This document shows positions 45,994 through 56,066 of a DNA stretch of 64,000 nt, one piece after another. The notes beneath the pieces are model-generated. The model saw only the letters and a list, made by a program, of their open reading frames with translations. It searched no databases and had not been told where the DNA came from. Every line of letters starts with the position of its first letter. Position 1 is the first letter of the stretch. A program made the translations under genes and the position numbers. The stretch comes from Nereocystis luetkeana (taxonomy: Eukaryota > Sar > Phaeophyceae > Laminariales > Laminariaceae): contig JARUPZ010000004.1 of NCBI GenBank assembly GCA_031213475.1, forward strand, positions 434,001-498,000, read 5' to 3'.

Positions 45994-46155
45994 GTGGAGA
46001 AGCAACCCGCGAGAAAGAAAATAAAAGACAAAGAAGTAAGGCATAGAGATAAAGGCAGAGGACGTGACTATGGGCGTGATTTCATGCCTCACCAGAGAGA
46101 CTTCATTGATCCCAAAATTACGAACGAATTAAAGCGCGACGGAACTATTACAGCA
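45994..46155 (+). CDS. Candidate plus-strand exon, basic peptide
   Basis: Flanked by GTATGTATAG and CAGCA|GTAAGT; 54 codons in phase 0 to 0. Reads VEKQPARKKIKDKEVRHRD, then RDFMPHQRDFIDPKITNELK. It could pair with the exon at 46407 across a 251-bp intron in phase. Upstream, a long plus frame ends at 45972, only about 20 bases away, too close for a normal intron, so its 5' connection is unknown. Confidence 0.4.
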
Positions 46156-46406
46156 GTAAGTCAGGATTCAAAAGACGGGGACGTAAGAAACGTGTCCCCG
46201 GGGTAGGGAGAAGCCTCCGGGTTTGTATACTGAAAGAGAAACACTACCACTTCCGTCGTGATCGCACCGACAACCAACACGGGAAGGTAGGAAGCGGCCA
46301 GGGAAAGACAGACCATCCCGCCGGCCGCTCGTTGCGCGCGAGACGTCACCACCGACAACGGCACCAGTTTTCTTTCGTACTGGTATTGATAGTGTTTCTT
46401 TTACAG

Positions 46407-46476
46407 GAGCAACTACTCCCTGCGACGAGGTGCCGCTTTGAACATCGGCGAATCAACGCGGGGGAAGCGGCCCTGG
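46407..46476 (+). CDS. Candidate plus-strand exon, 70 bp
   Basis: Strong acceptor (GTTTCTTTTACAG) and donor (CCTGG|GTGAGT). Reads EQLLPATRCRFEHRRINAGE, then AAL, with one base over. Phase fits the candidate exon at 45994-46155. Confidence 0.4.
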
Positions 46477-48645
46477 GTGAGTCTCCGGCTGATCGCAACA
46501 GAGAGATATTGTTGATCCCTATACAGCTGTAGACGAATTACAACGACGACGGAATTGCTTAACAGAATCACAAACGTTTTGAGGATAAACTATGTACCCG
46601 GAAGAAAGTAGTATGATACCAGGTGTATACAATATGTTTGATGGTATGTTTTATACTTTTGGCCATCTCCAGAACTGCCCGCCGGGTGTTTTTTTCTTTC
46701 GCGGTATCTTTGATAGCTATGGAGTGTCAACAGACCCCGGCAGACAGCAGGACCCTGCGGGGAGTGTGATAACAAGAGACGGTGTTACAGGGGGTGTACC
46801 AATAAGGGGGCGTGTTAAGAAGGGGTGTGCTACCACATGAGCGTCTTAGGTCTGAAGCCATTATTTTGTCATTCCCAACCAATGCCGGCGATAGAAAAGC
46901 CCACGCTCATATCGGTAAGGAAACCCGGGGATGACAGCACGAAACCCCGCTTTTCTGCGATCTTGAACAAACGTTACCGGTATATACCGGTACCACATTC
47001 GAGGACGAAACCGCCGAGGGTTGCACCTCAGATGCATTGACTCACAGGCAGATAACGTGTCTGCTGACTGGCCGGCATATCGATATTCAGCCATTTTTTC
47101 TAGCCCACACCACACAAAAAAAGCCACTACCAACTACCGGTACCGTACGTAGCAGTGCGCGTTGTTATGTAACGACATATTTCGTGATTGGCCACCAAAC
47201 TACCGCATGATACCGTACCCGTAGCGGTTACCCGTACAAAACGAAAAATGAAAAAACAACCAACTCTGATTCAGGCTGGTGACCGGTGTCCACCGGGTGT
47301 GATGGTTATACTTTGAAGTTTGATATGTTTTCAGGCGCACGTCCGAAGGGGGTGTGGTACTCAACGTACGCCTGGTGATAAAGCGACCGTCGAAAAATCA
47401 CTTCCAAAAAATACCCCTGGGAGTGCTTTTGTTTCGTAGGGGTTCTCTCTCTTTCATAGAATGTGTATGTTGTGCCTGTCGTATTCAGTACGATGATGAC
47501 GTGACATTGCATTGTCTACTCTGCTTACTGCATAACAATGTAGTATCTCTGTGGCGTAATTGTGTGACCACAGAACTCGTGTCTCTGTATTATAGGATCG
47601 AAGAATCGGCACGGACACTGGTTGTGCTGGATGTCGACGGGTAAAAATAACTGTTGAACATGAACAACACCCACAGACACGCACGCGTGACACATGGCAC
47701 GTGGCATGCAGCGCGCCAAAACTTGGATCATAACACGACAATACACGCCAGACTCGTCCCTGCACGAAAGCACCGACCCCAGAGTTGTGGCGAGCCGTGC
47801 CTCGAGTCAGAATTGAAAAACAGTCGGAGGCAAGCGAGATAGTCCCCCCCACGCTAACGTCATGCTGAATAAAATCGACAACAAATCAACGAAAAAATAT
47901 ACCAGGCGTATATATTACCAAAAATGAAACTCAAATTAGAATCGAAACACAGTCAAATTTGACTGAGATACTCGCCGCACAACAAACTTCCAAGTATCAA
48001 AAACAGGAAAAGTCGAATAAAGGCAAGACCATATGTTCGCAGATTGATCCTGCATATTGAACACGTGTCTTACGAGCTCCTGCCAAGCTGTCGACGATTA
48101 TGTTTCGTTTTGGTTTTTTTCGACGGAAAAATTTGACGTCTTGAGCCATTGGTTATGGTACCAATCTGTGGCTTGGATTCTTTTGTCTTTTTGACAACTT
48201 CATTGCCGGTCCAAGATGACAGTTGTATTCGACGACTATTAACAGACTGCTGTGCATCAATGGGTACGGCAAAAACTACGAAAAAGCTAGTATTAATATT
48301 AATATCTTAGTAAGAATAACAACACTGATATTATTACTGTAGTACCCTTGCCATTTTCTCAGCATGATACCACAGGGCCAAGGCACAAGGCACACACCCC
48401 CCTGTCGTGGATTTTCCCATCTTGAGAACTTAGGGCGTTCACCTACACAAGCCTCCATACCAGTGCACAGCAGTGCCCCACCTTCATACTTTGTCACTTT
48501 CTTGCTGAGAGGAGAAAAAAAAAAAAGACACAAAGTGGTACCTGGCCTTCAGACCCAGAAAATAGTTTTTTTCGACACGAGGCGCGGATCGGATCGCTCG
48601 ATCGAAAAACTTGGGACCGAAAAGGCTCTTTTCCCAGTGTGTAAG

Positions 48646-49150
48646 GCTGTTTCTTACGGAAGTTCGATTTTGTTTCAGCTTGATTTGATTTTTCGGCCAT
48701 GTATTGATGTTTTCGACCCGAAAGGCGGTCGGAAGGGTCGTGTGATTCTCGGAATCAGTACACCTACCGTCCAAGACGTACCCAGATCGAAAGTCTACTT
48801 TTCCAATGAAGCACTTTGCCTTCTTCAGTATAGCGTCATTTCCAATAATACACATCAAATCTAATTCGAAGGCACCTACTTCCCAGTGAGAAATAACACT
48901 ATTTTGAATAGTTTGTGCTTTCCAATGTTAATTGGTTGATAGTTACAGGAAATGCCACAATCCTCAAGAATTTCGAAACGCTTCGATGCAGAAGCGGAGT
49001 TTTGATCGGATACCTCTGGGAGTGTAGGTGCGCTGATTCCGAGAAGCGCACAATCCATTCGGCCGCGTTTCGGGTCGAAAACACCACTATAATAGTTGTC
49101 TGGAAAAATCAAACGTAACTGGAACACATCGAATTTCCGTAAGAAACAGC
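48646..49150. repeat. Inverted pair of coding-like fragments
   Basis: Arm 1 (48646-48864, plus) and arm 2 (49150-48925, minus) align after one small indel. Translated, arm 1 reads FQLDLIF, VFDPKGGRKGR, ILGISTPTVQDV; arm 2 reads FQLRLIF, VFDPKRGRMDC, LLGISAPTLPEV. Several differences fall at third codon positions, which suggests past selection on a protein. The family is unknown to me. Both frames are now interrupted. Confidence 0.7.
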
Positions 49151-49219
49151 ACCAGAAACTCCGAGCTGATCTTCAATCGGATACAACTGCATAAGAACTG
49201 CAGAGAACCGAGCACTCAC

Positions 49220-49354
49220 CCTCTCCACCATCTCCTTTCGGCGCGTCAGCCCGGCGAAAGCGTTGTTTCCACGGCCGTCCTCAACGCTCTTCGTCGAAAT
49301 CGGCCCAACAGCCCTTTCCTTGTGGCGATTGGGGTAGTATTGCTCCATCACCAG
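49220..49354 (-). CDS. Large WW gene, 135-bp exon
   Basis: Acceptor GACTCCCCAG at 49355; donor GAGAGG|GTGAGT at 49219. Exactly 45 codons, phase 0 to 0: LVMEQYYPNRHKERAVGPIS, then TKSVEDGRGNNAFAGLTRRK and EMVER. The most globular-looking short exon of this gene, but not assignable to a family. Confidence 0.65.
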
Positions 49355-49598
49355 CTGGGGAGTCCGGGAGTGGGGGATGGTTGTGGCAGCGTCGGGGCAG
49401 TTAGTGCACAGAACGCGATGTCACCAAATGAATCGGGACCTACTAATTTTCGGCGAAACATTTGCACGAGACGTGATAAAATATTGTGTATACTGAAAAT
49501 TGTATAGGACACACCCTGCCTCACAGATAGGCAAGGATTTGTCACTCACATATCCACAAGTTATTGAAAAATAATATGTGATGGGAAATATCACTCAC

Positions 49599-49995
49599 CA
49601 ACTCCCTCCAGCGATGCAGCCGGGGAATCAGCGCATCCCTGACCCCACGTATCTCCGTCACCGAAGAAAAACTTCCCTGGAGGCGGTCGAGTAGGTCGAG
49701 GCAAAGCTTCTGCTGCTGCTGCAAGTCCTGCTGTATCTGCAGCTGCACCTGGTCGGGGCTGCCACAAGAAGAGGCACCGGAAGAAGGGCGGCCACGCTCT
49801 ACCTCATCCACCGCTGGAGCCTCCGCCGCCGCCACCGCCGCCGCGGCCGCCGCCGCCGCCGCCGCCACCAACCTCGGCGTCGCAAAATACGCTTGCTTGC
49901 TCGCGGAAGCCCTAGTAGTCGAGCGCGTGACCCCCGCTTGCATTTCCTCCGATGCGGCGAGCTTCTGCTTGGCGAGAGGAGCCTGCAGCGTTTGC
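49599..49995 (-). CDS. Large WW gene, exon with poly-Ala and Gln-rich helix
   Basis: Acceptor AATTATCAG at 49996; donor GAGTTG|GTGAGT at 49598. One base completes the codon begun in the previous exon. Contains a run of 10 Ala, then PDQVQLQIQQDLQQQQKLCL and LLDRLQGSFSSV, which look like an amphipathic helix, and ends RLHRWREL. Confidence 0.68.
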
Positions 49996-50356
49996 CTGAT
50001 AATTGCAGCGGGCAGGAGGTGACTGTTTGATCCAGGCATCGATTGGTGTATCGGTTGCTTGTTTCTTTGTATACCGGTTGTTCGGTGGCCTCGGTTTATC
50101 TGATTGGTTGGGCGGTTACCGTAGTAAGGTAATCAATCAAATCTCCAGGTGCACGAGAAAACTCCTGCGTGGCATCAAAATAATACCTACGGTATACGTA
50201 TTGGTTCGATTTACACCACGTAGATCGAAGCTTTCAGTCAGCAGAGAAACACACGGGGATGCCTGGGGGTGAACGGACAAATGCGTTTACTACGAGATAC
50301 CGCAAGTTCGACACTTCGATGTATCAGGAGTTTCCATACTACAGTATATATCTCAC

Positions 50357-50928
50357 CTGTCAGCAGTCTCGTTTGTTACGGTAGCCCTCCTCCCACCCTC
50401 GGCAACAAGCCCACGCCCACGTCCATTCCCACTACCCAGTTCGCGCCCGCCTGCGCCCCCATCGCCACTATCCCCGCCGCCAGCACCACCGTCACCCCCT
50501 CCGTGACCACCACCGACGCAAGCGCCACCGTCACCAATATCACCACCACCAACACCACTAACACCACCATCACCACCACCAACACCACCACCAACACCGC
50601 CAACACCACCAACACCAACACCAACACCACCGCTGTCGCCGTCCGCCCGGTCTAGCGTCTGCTGCGTCCGTTGGCCGGGGGGGAGAGACTGCGCCCGCGG
50701 GTGGCCTCCTGCCCCTCCTCCGGCGCCACCGTCATTGCCACCGGCCCAGCTTGCTGTGGTGCGTCCAGCACGGTCGATTGCCTTGTCGCCGGAGTGGCCC
50801 ACGCTGCGAGAACGCCCGGGTGCCGAGGAGGAACCGGAGCGTCGTAGGAATCGGGACGAGTTGTCAGTGCGCGCCCGGGTTGCCGGGTTCCCCGCGGCTG
50901 ACTTCCGGGCGGCGTCGTCCCGCCGCGC
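50357..50928 (-). CDS. Large WW gene, Gly/Asp-rich exon
   Basis: Acceptor TCCTGGTGCAG at 50929; donor GACAG|GTGAGA at 50356. Starts in phase 0 with ARRDDAARKSAAGNPATRAR, includes a Ser/Arg-rich part (SGSSSAPGRSRSVGHSGD) and then a long Gly/Val/Asp-rich run encoded by CACCAC-type repeats. Two bases are left over, matching the next exon. Confidence 0.65.
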
Positions 50929-53123
50929 CTGCACCAGGAAAAGTGCGGTTGAACAGACAAAAACGGCAAAGAACAGGGCGCAGTTAGGTATATACTACTG
51001 TAAGTAGTATGGCAGGGCGGGGATAGGGGATACTTCAATACAATCTTTCTGGACACAGGTCGACAACGAAAATAATCAGAAGTGCGCCTCACGGGAACCC
51101 AAATGATTCGTGGGCAACTTCCGGACTTAATTTGCCCGGACTGCTCGGATCGCTAGTGAATAGAAAGCATCCGATTGCAGTTGTCCGGACGGTTCCAATT
51201 AACAAGCTGCATTTGATATCAATTGTTGCGGCAATTCCTGCTACACGTAGTAGTAGCGCCCGAAAACAACTGCCCCGATAACTCCTACTACTGTAATACT
51301 GGTAGACAGCATTCGAAAATAACTATCCGGGCATGCCAATCGACAGACAGCACAAAACATTTCCAATTAATGAACTCCTTTAGAAAAGGGCAATAACCCA
51401 AAACGGACACAACTGGCCCGTCTCGAGTCAAACACGGGTATAGACTGGAATCAAGTCAAAAACACCCGTCACGAGCCATCACGTGATTGACTCGCCGAAA
51501 ACACATACTATACCAGGTTCTAAAGGGTAAATACCCTCAGGTACACTTACTTGCCGGCAGCTTACTATATACTTCGACGCTTCCAGGTTCGGTTGGGAGG
51601 GTGCAGGTCCGGGTGGGATCATGTCCCGCGGATATCAGGGTTCCAAACGAGAGGGAGGGGTGCAAAGAAGCAACATTCTGGCGGCAAGCGTGTGTTTGTT
51701 ACCTGGTCTCGGCGTCTACCTGTTTCATACAAAGACCAAATGCAGCAGTGATAGAAGAACAGTAGTCTACAGCACAACTCGTTACAAACACGTTAGACGA
51801 TGTACTGTCAATAGGTACCTGGTGTGAATCATCGTTCGTATGAACGAATGTGTAGACGTGTATCATATCATACGTGCCCAGGTGCTCATGGCATAATTGT
51901 TGAATAGAATGGAATGTTCTTGAATGTGAAAACTGAGGGATGCTGAAAGAGCGGCGGCCAGCAGTGATCACAAGGCGCTAGAGGCAAGTTAAGCAAAAAG
52001 CAGTACAAAAAACTGTCAAAGCATAATAGGCTGTACCTGCGTCAAGATCTCTCAAAGACTGGTACGATGTGTTTTTTGCCAATCGCATGACTCGCGGGGG
52101 GGGGGTTATTTGGTTCCAGGCTGAACCCGTTTTTGCCTCGAAACAGACCGGGTGTGTACCCTTTCTGGCCATTGTTCATGAAATACAGATCTTGCAGGGA
52201 AAAAAACAAATGTAGCAGGTAGACAGGGGCTCATGAAACACTGGTAGGCCAAAACGTTCAGGCTCCATCTCCAAAAAACGGCGCGGGTATTAGATGCGTA
52301 GGTGTACGGAATTTGGGGTGATATATGCTTGATTGAACCAGCTTGTATGCTCTTGCCGCAACGGTGCTTGTTCATCACTCCTAATGTTAATGTTTACGCA
52401 GCTACGCTACAATACTACTGGTATGTAATTTGGCACTACGTAGAGATAGAGAACGGTACAGCTTCGGTATGGCGGGAGAACAGACAATTGACGAATCCCC
52501 ACCCCATGGTCGCAGCAAGGCAGGAATGTGCTGTGGCTGGCGACTGACCATGCAGGGCAGTGCGGTGGTGCTAACGAACGAGAAACAGAGGCAGTCTTGG
52601 TTGAAGCTGCTGCTGCTGCAGTGACGGCTGTGGTTGCTACTTATCCAAGCGAAACCTTTCCCTCAGATCCCGCAATCACCGTCAAGCGGAACCATTCCTG
52701 CCTTTTCTCTCCTGGCTAAGCGATCGCATCACCCGGCCTGTTTTCCCGATGCTCTCGTCAACGCACCCTTAAAAACAAGTACGTAACAGTAACTTCACTC
52801 TGCGGTAACAGCCCACATGCCTCATCTCATAATCGCCTCACTCACAGAAGCCAGAGCGGTTTCGCCGGTCGTACGCGAAGATGTCAGACGGTTTTTCACG
52901 TTTCAGTAAGGGTGACACAGCTACTACCCGCACGTGACATTTCGTACACAATCGATACTAGGTACCAGGAACCAGACACATACGTGGCAACACATAGTGA
53001 GGAGGGGCACATGCCATGAACAACCGCACAAAACCGTGACCGGCTGATCACTTGAGGATGAACCACGTGAACAACTCCATACGGCCCACGAGGGCGTTCC
53101 TACTTCTGTACACCCAAGCTTAC
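50929..53123 (-). other. Intron of the WW gene
   Basis: 2195 bp without a supported exon. Small frames on both strands lack splice signals. Confidence 0.5.
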
Positions 53124-54107
53124 CTGAGCGCCGCGGCCATCGTCGTTCTCCTCTTCTCCCTCTCCATTTCCCTCTCCCTTCTCCTCCAAATCGTTGGAAA
53201 CGACGTGAACGTCGGCCAAAGCGTTTTGTTGGAAGAGGGGATGCGAACGCTCCTGCACCATCTCTTTGTGGCCAATCGCTGCCAACCTGTCAGACATGTC
53301 TTGCTTTTGACGAAGCTTCTCCGCCATGTGGGAGACGACGGCCTCGTCAGACGATACTCTACGCCCCCCAATCACGAACCTCGCTCCCTTCCGAATGGTT
53401 GGTCCGGTCGATTTGCCAATAAGCGGGGCGGCAGCCGTGCTCTTAACATCAACACCACCAACGCCATCGCCTGCGCCGAACGTCGCTATTTCTCCTCGCA
53501 AACCAGAAGCACCTAGCGAAGTCAGGCCAGGCCCCACTGCTGCTGGTAGAGGCGAGGCAGACGCTTCCGCTCCATTGGCTTCCCCGATGGGCACGGGTGC
53601 AACCGTCGACGCCTGCAGGCGGGTCACTCCGTTACGAACAACTGCAGACGAGGCTGCAATCCCGAAAGATGGACGACTCGGAGGCCACAGACCTTCCCCC
53701 CTGCCCTCTCCGTTCACAGCAATCTCCATGGAGGATACAGTCGCAATCGATGCGATACAGGAAGCCGTCGAATCCTTCGCTGCAACTGCCGCTGGGACGC
53801 GTGCAACTCCCGGCGCCGTGTCGGGATCGGCAGAGGGGAACACGGGTGCCGCAGATTCATAATGTGGTTCTGCGGCCCTCGGCGATTCGAAGGTGTAAGG
53901 CCTACACTCGCCAGAATCCCCGCCCTCGCCTCCTACAAAAAAGGTCCGGGGCGCACCTGAGACATCTGCACCACCTGCTCCTGTGCAGGCCGGGGGAAGC
54001 TGAACTCTGCCCAGGTCGAAAGCGGACAACTTTTGCAAGGGCAAGGCCGATGGACACAGGGGACGGTCGTGGGGAAGATAAGACTCCATTATCATTGGTG
54101 ACGCCAC
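53124..54107 (-). CDS. Large WW gene, 984-bp exon
   Basis: Acceptor CGTTGTAG at 54108; donor CTCAG|GTAAGC at 53123. Exactly 328 codons, phase 0 to 0, beginning VASPMIMESYLPHDRPL. The middle is Ala/Val/Ser-rich and probably disordered. Near the end lie RFVIGGRRVSSDEAVVSHMA, EKLRQKQDMSDRLAAIGHKE and an acidic tail (EEKGEGNGEGEEENDDGRG). The RLAAIGHKEM part may be a short coiled coil. Confidence 0.7.
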
Positions 54108-54613
54108 CTACAACGGAACCTACTTGTCCAGTGTACACAGGATAGTGTATATCAGGTACCACAGTACCTGGGAGCGTTTCATTCGACTTGCAGACATCGG
54201 TCCCTCGCTTACCCCGAAGTCCGCTCGAAAAGGTATCAATCTATTAATAGGCACTCGCGGAGCCGTATAAGTAAACATGCATGCACTCCATGGATCGCAC
54301 CCGCGTATTTACTGCCGTTACTTAGAGCGAACCGATATGTCAAGGGAGGATAAACAGCGGCTACGGTATCGAGCAAATCTCGATCCCACATCTCGTGTTA
54401 TCTTCCCGATACACTTGGAAGCATATGATACGCGCATGTTTTTCGACTGGAATCTTGCTTGCAAGCGAACGCTTTTGCAACTCGAACACGCCAGGAGCCA
54501 CAACCTAAACCCGTCTTCTCAAAACCTATGTTGCCTTACCCAGCCAACCTCATAAAATCCCTCCCTACAGAATATTTTATTATGTGCATGGGTCAGAAGA
54601 GGACTCCACTCAC

Positions 54614-54804
54614 ATCACACCAGTCCTGAACCGCTAGCAACTCCAAAGAATGCGCCAACCTCGGCACAGCGATCGTCAACCTCGTCGTCACACTCGAGCG
54701 TCTCCCGCCGCCAGACCCCAGCGAGCTAGAGGGCCGGAGGACGAGCGCGCTCATCCAGGTACCACAGCCTGGCGGTTCCATCGCCAGCGTTGCCTCCACC
54801 ATAC
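54614..54804 (-). CDS. Large WW gene, 191-bp exon
   Basis: Acceptor CGTTGGTAG at 54805 (a later CCAG, 26 bases on, has the same phase); donor GTGTGAT|GTGAGT at 54613. Contains SALVLRPSSSLGSGGG and LTIAVPRLAHSLELLAVQDW. Ends in phase 0 and joins VASPMIM of the next exon. Confidence 0.62.
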
Positions 54805-55399
54805 CTACCAACGTGGCCGATGCCGTTCATGCAAGAAGAGTAAGAGGAAAAGGCAAGGGCGCTCGAGTCGGGATATATATTCAGCTGTGAAGGTGGGTCT
54901 GACAGCGCCAGGCGTAATCGTGGTAGTGCGCCTGTGGTATTTTCTTGCCGAGATGGGAGGATGAACCTCACGCGTAGCATTGAGGGCCTGATGATTTATG
55001 ATCAGCGCATTTTCGTTGGATAGCGGTGATCAAAACCGCGCGCCGACCAGTGTCACTCAAACAGTCATTCGGAGTATGGGCTATTAATAGGGTCAGTCAC
55101 GAAGTACAACACCACGGCAGAACAGTTGCCGTAAAACTACCTTTAGCGATCCCCGAGCTCGACAAAAGTCTCTAGAAATCAACCCTGAATGAAAAACCGC
55201 GTCGGACGGCCGCCAGCGAGGGACGGGCGACACGTCAAACCGGATGGTTCTGACAAGTGTAGGTGCATGATAGGCGGAGCGCAATGTGCATAACACGATC
55301 ACTGACCAACATTGTCGCTGCGGCTGGTCGTAAGTATGGCCAAGAGCAAAGGACAACCGCCTATCACACATTTTAACGTTTGGGCCGTTCGCCACTTAC

Positions 55400-56066
55400 C
55401 GCGTGCGGAGGACACTGCGCACCCGAGGGGGGTCACAGGACTGAACAGGTACGCCTTCCCATCCGACCGGTACATGAAGATGCGTCCTCCCACCGCCATG
55501 GACCCAGGGGCGGTAACATGACCCACTACAAACTCCTCCACATCCGTCCAGCACATGAGGCGGTGTCCTCGCGCCTGGAAGTTAGGTTGGCGCATCTTCT
55601 CCTCGTCGACGGGGTGCTGGTACGAATGGGAGGGGTCACGGCGGCGGTTTGCACCACCGACACCATCACCATCACCATCACCATCATCACCACCGCCACC
55701 AGCACCACCACCACCGCCACCGCCACCACCATCACCATCACCACCACCAACACCGGCACCAACACCGCCACCGCCACCACCGGCACCATCATCACCATCA
55801 CCGCCATGAACACGACTAACACCACAAACATCCGGGTTTGGTCTTTCCCACTGGACCTTGCTCATTTTACGGTTGAAGAAGCACACGCGGCCGTCCTTCG
55901 CTTGGAACTCTGTCCAGCCGTGGGGCAGCGGAGGAGGAGGAGGCCTCTCCCACTGCACAGTGCCCGTTGGGCGGTTGAAGAAATAGGGCCGGCCATCGGT
56001 CGCGTGGTACTCCTCCCAGCCAGGGGGCAACGGAGGGGGGACATCGCGTGTTTCCGCCCCCGCCGC
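55400..56066 (-). CDS. Large WW gene, exon with two WW domains
   Basis: Acceptor GCGGCCGCAG at 56067; donor CACGCG|GTAAGT at 55399. Phase 0 start, one base left over. Residues 13-42 (LPPGWEEYHATDGRPYFFN and on to QWERP) and 47-76 (LPHGWTEFQAKDGRVCFFN to QWERP) are two WW domains, each with both signature tryptophans and the closing proline; they should bind proline-rich peptides. A Gly/Asp-rich run encoded by CACCAT-type repeats follows, then MCWTDVEEFVVGHVTAPGSM and GGRIFMYRSDGKAYLFSPV, which resembles a third, altered aromatic repeat. The true start codon lies upstream of 56066 and was not found. Confidence 0.75.

Larger units (their letters stand above)
45364..49219 (-). other. Long intron of the WW gene
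   Basis: Holds plus-strand exon candidates at 45994 and 46407, an inverted pair of gene fragments at 48646-49150, and otherwise no recognised feature. A minus-strand frame (45336-45938) has donor-like sites near 45922 and might hide a further exon. Confidence 0.45.
42205..56066 (-). other. Gene model: large WW-domain protein, at least nine exons
   Basis: Exons in transcript order: 56066-55400, 54804-54614, 54107-53124, 50928-50357, 49995-49599, 49354-49220, 45363-44997, 44513-42858, 42473-42205. Every junction has GT-AG ends and matching phase, and the total is 5238 bases, which is 1746 codons including the stop. The upstream end is open, as exon 56066 starts after an acceptor. The product is WW-WW at the N-terminus followed by a mostly disordered Gly/Ser/Asp/Ala-rich chain. 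WW domains bind proline-rich ligands; the pathway cannot be told. The weakest links are the 3.9-kb intron 49219-45364, which may hide exons, and the last exon. Confidence 0.6.

Noticed and set aside
53052-53516. Plus-strand 154-codon frame with hydrophobic Ser/Leu start
   Set aside because: Antisense to the 984-bp exon 53124-54107; the hydrophobic run is the complement of its acidic tail.
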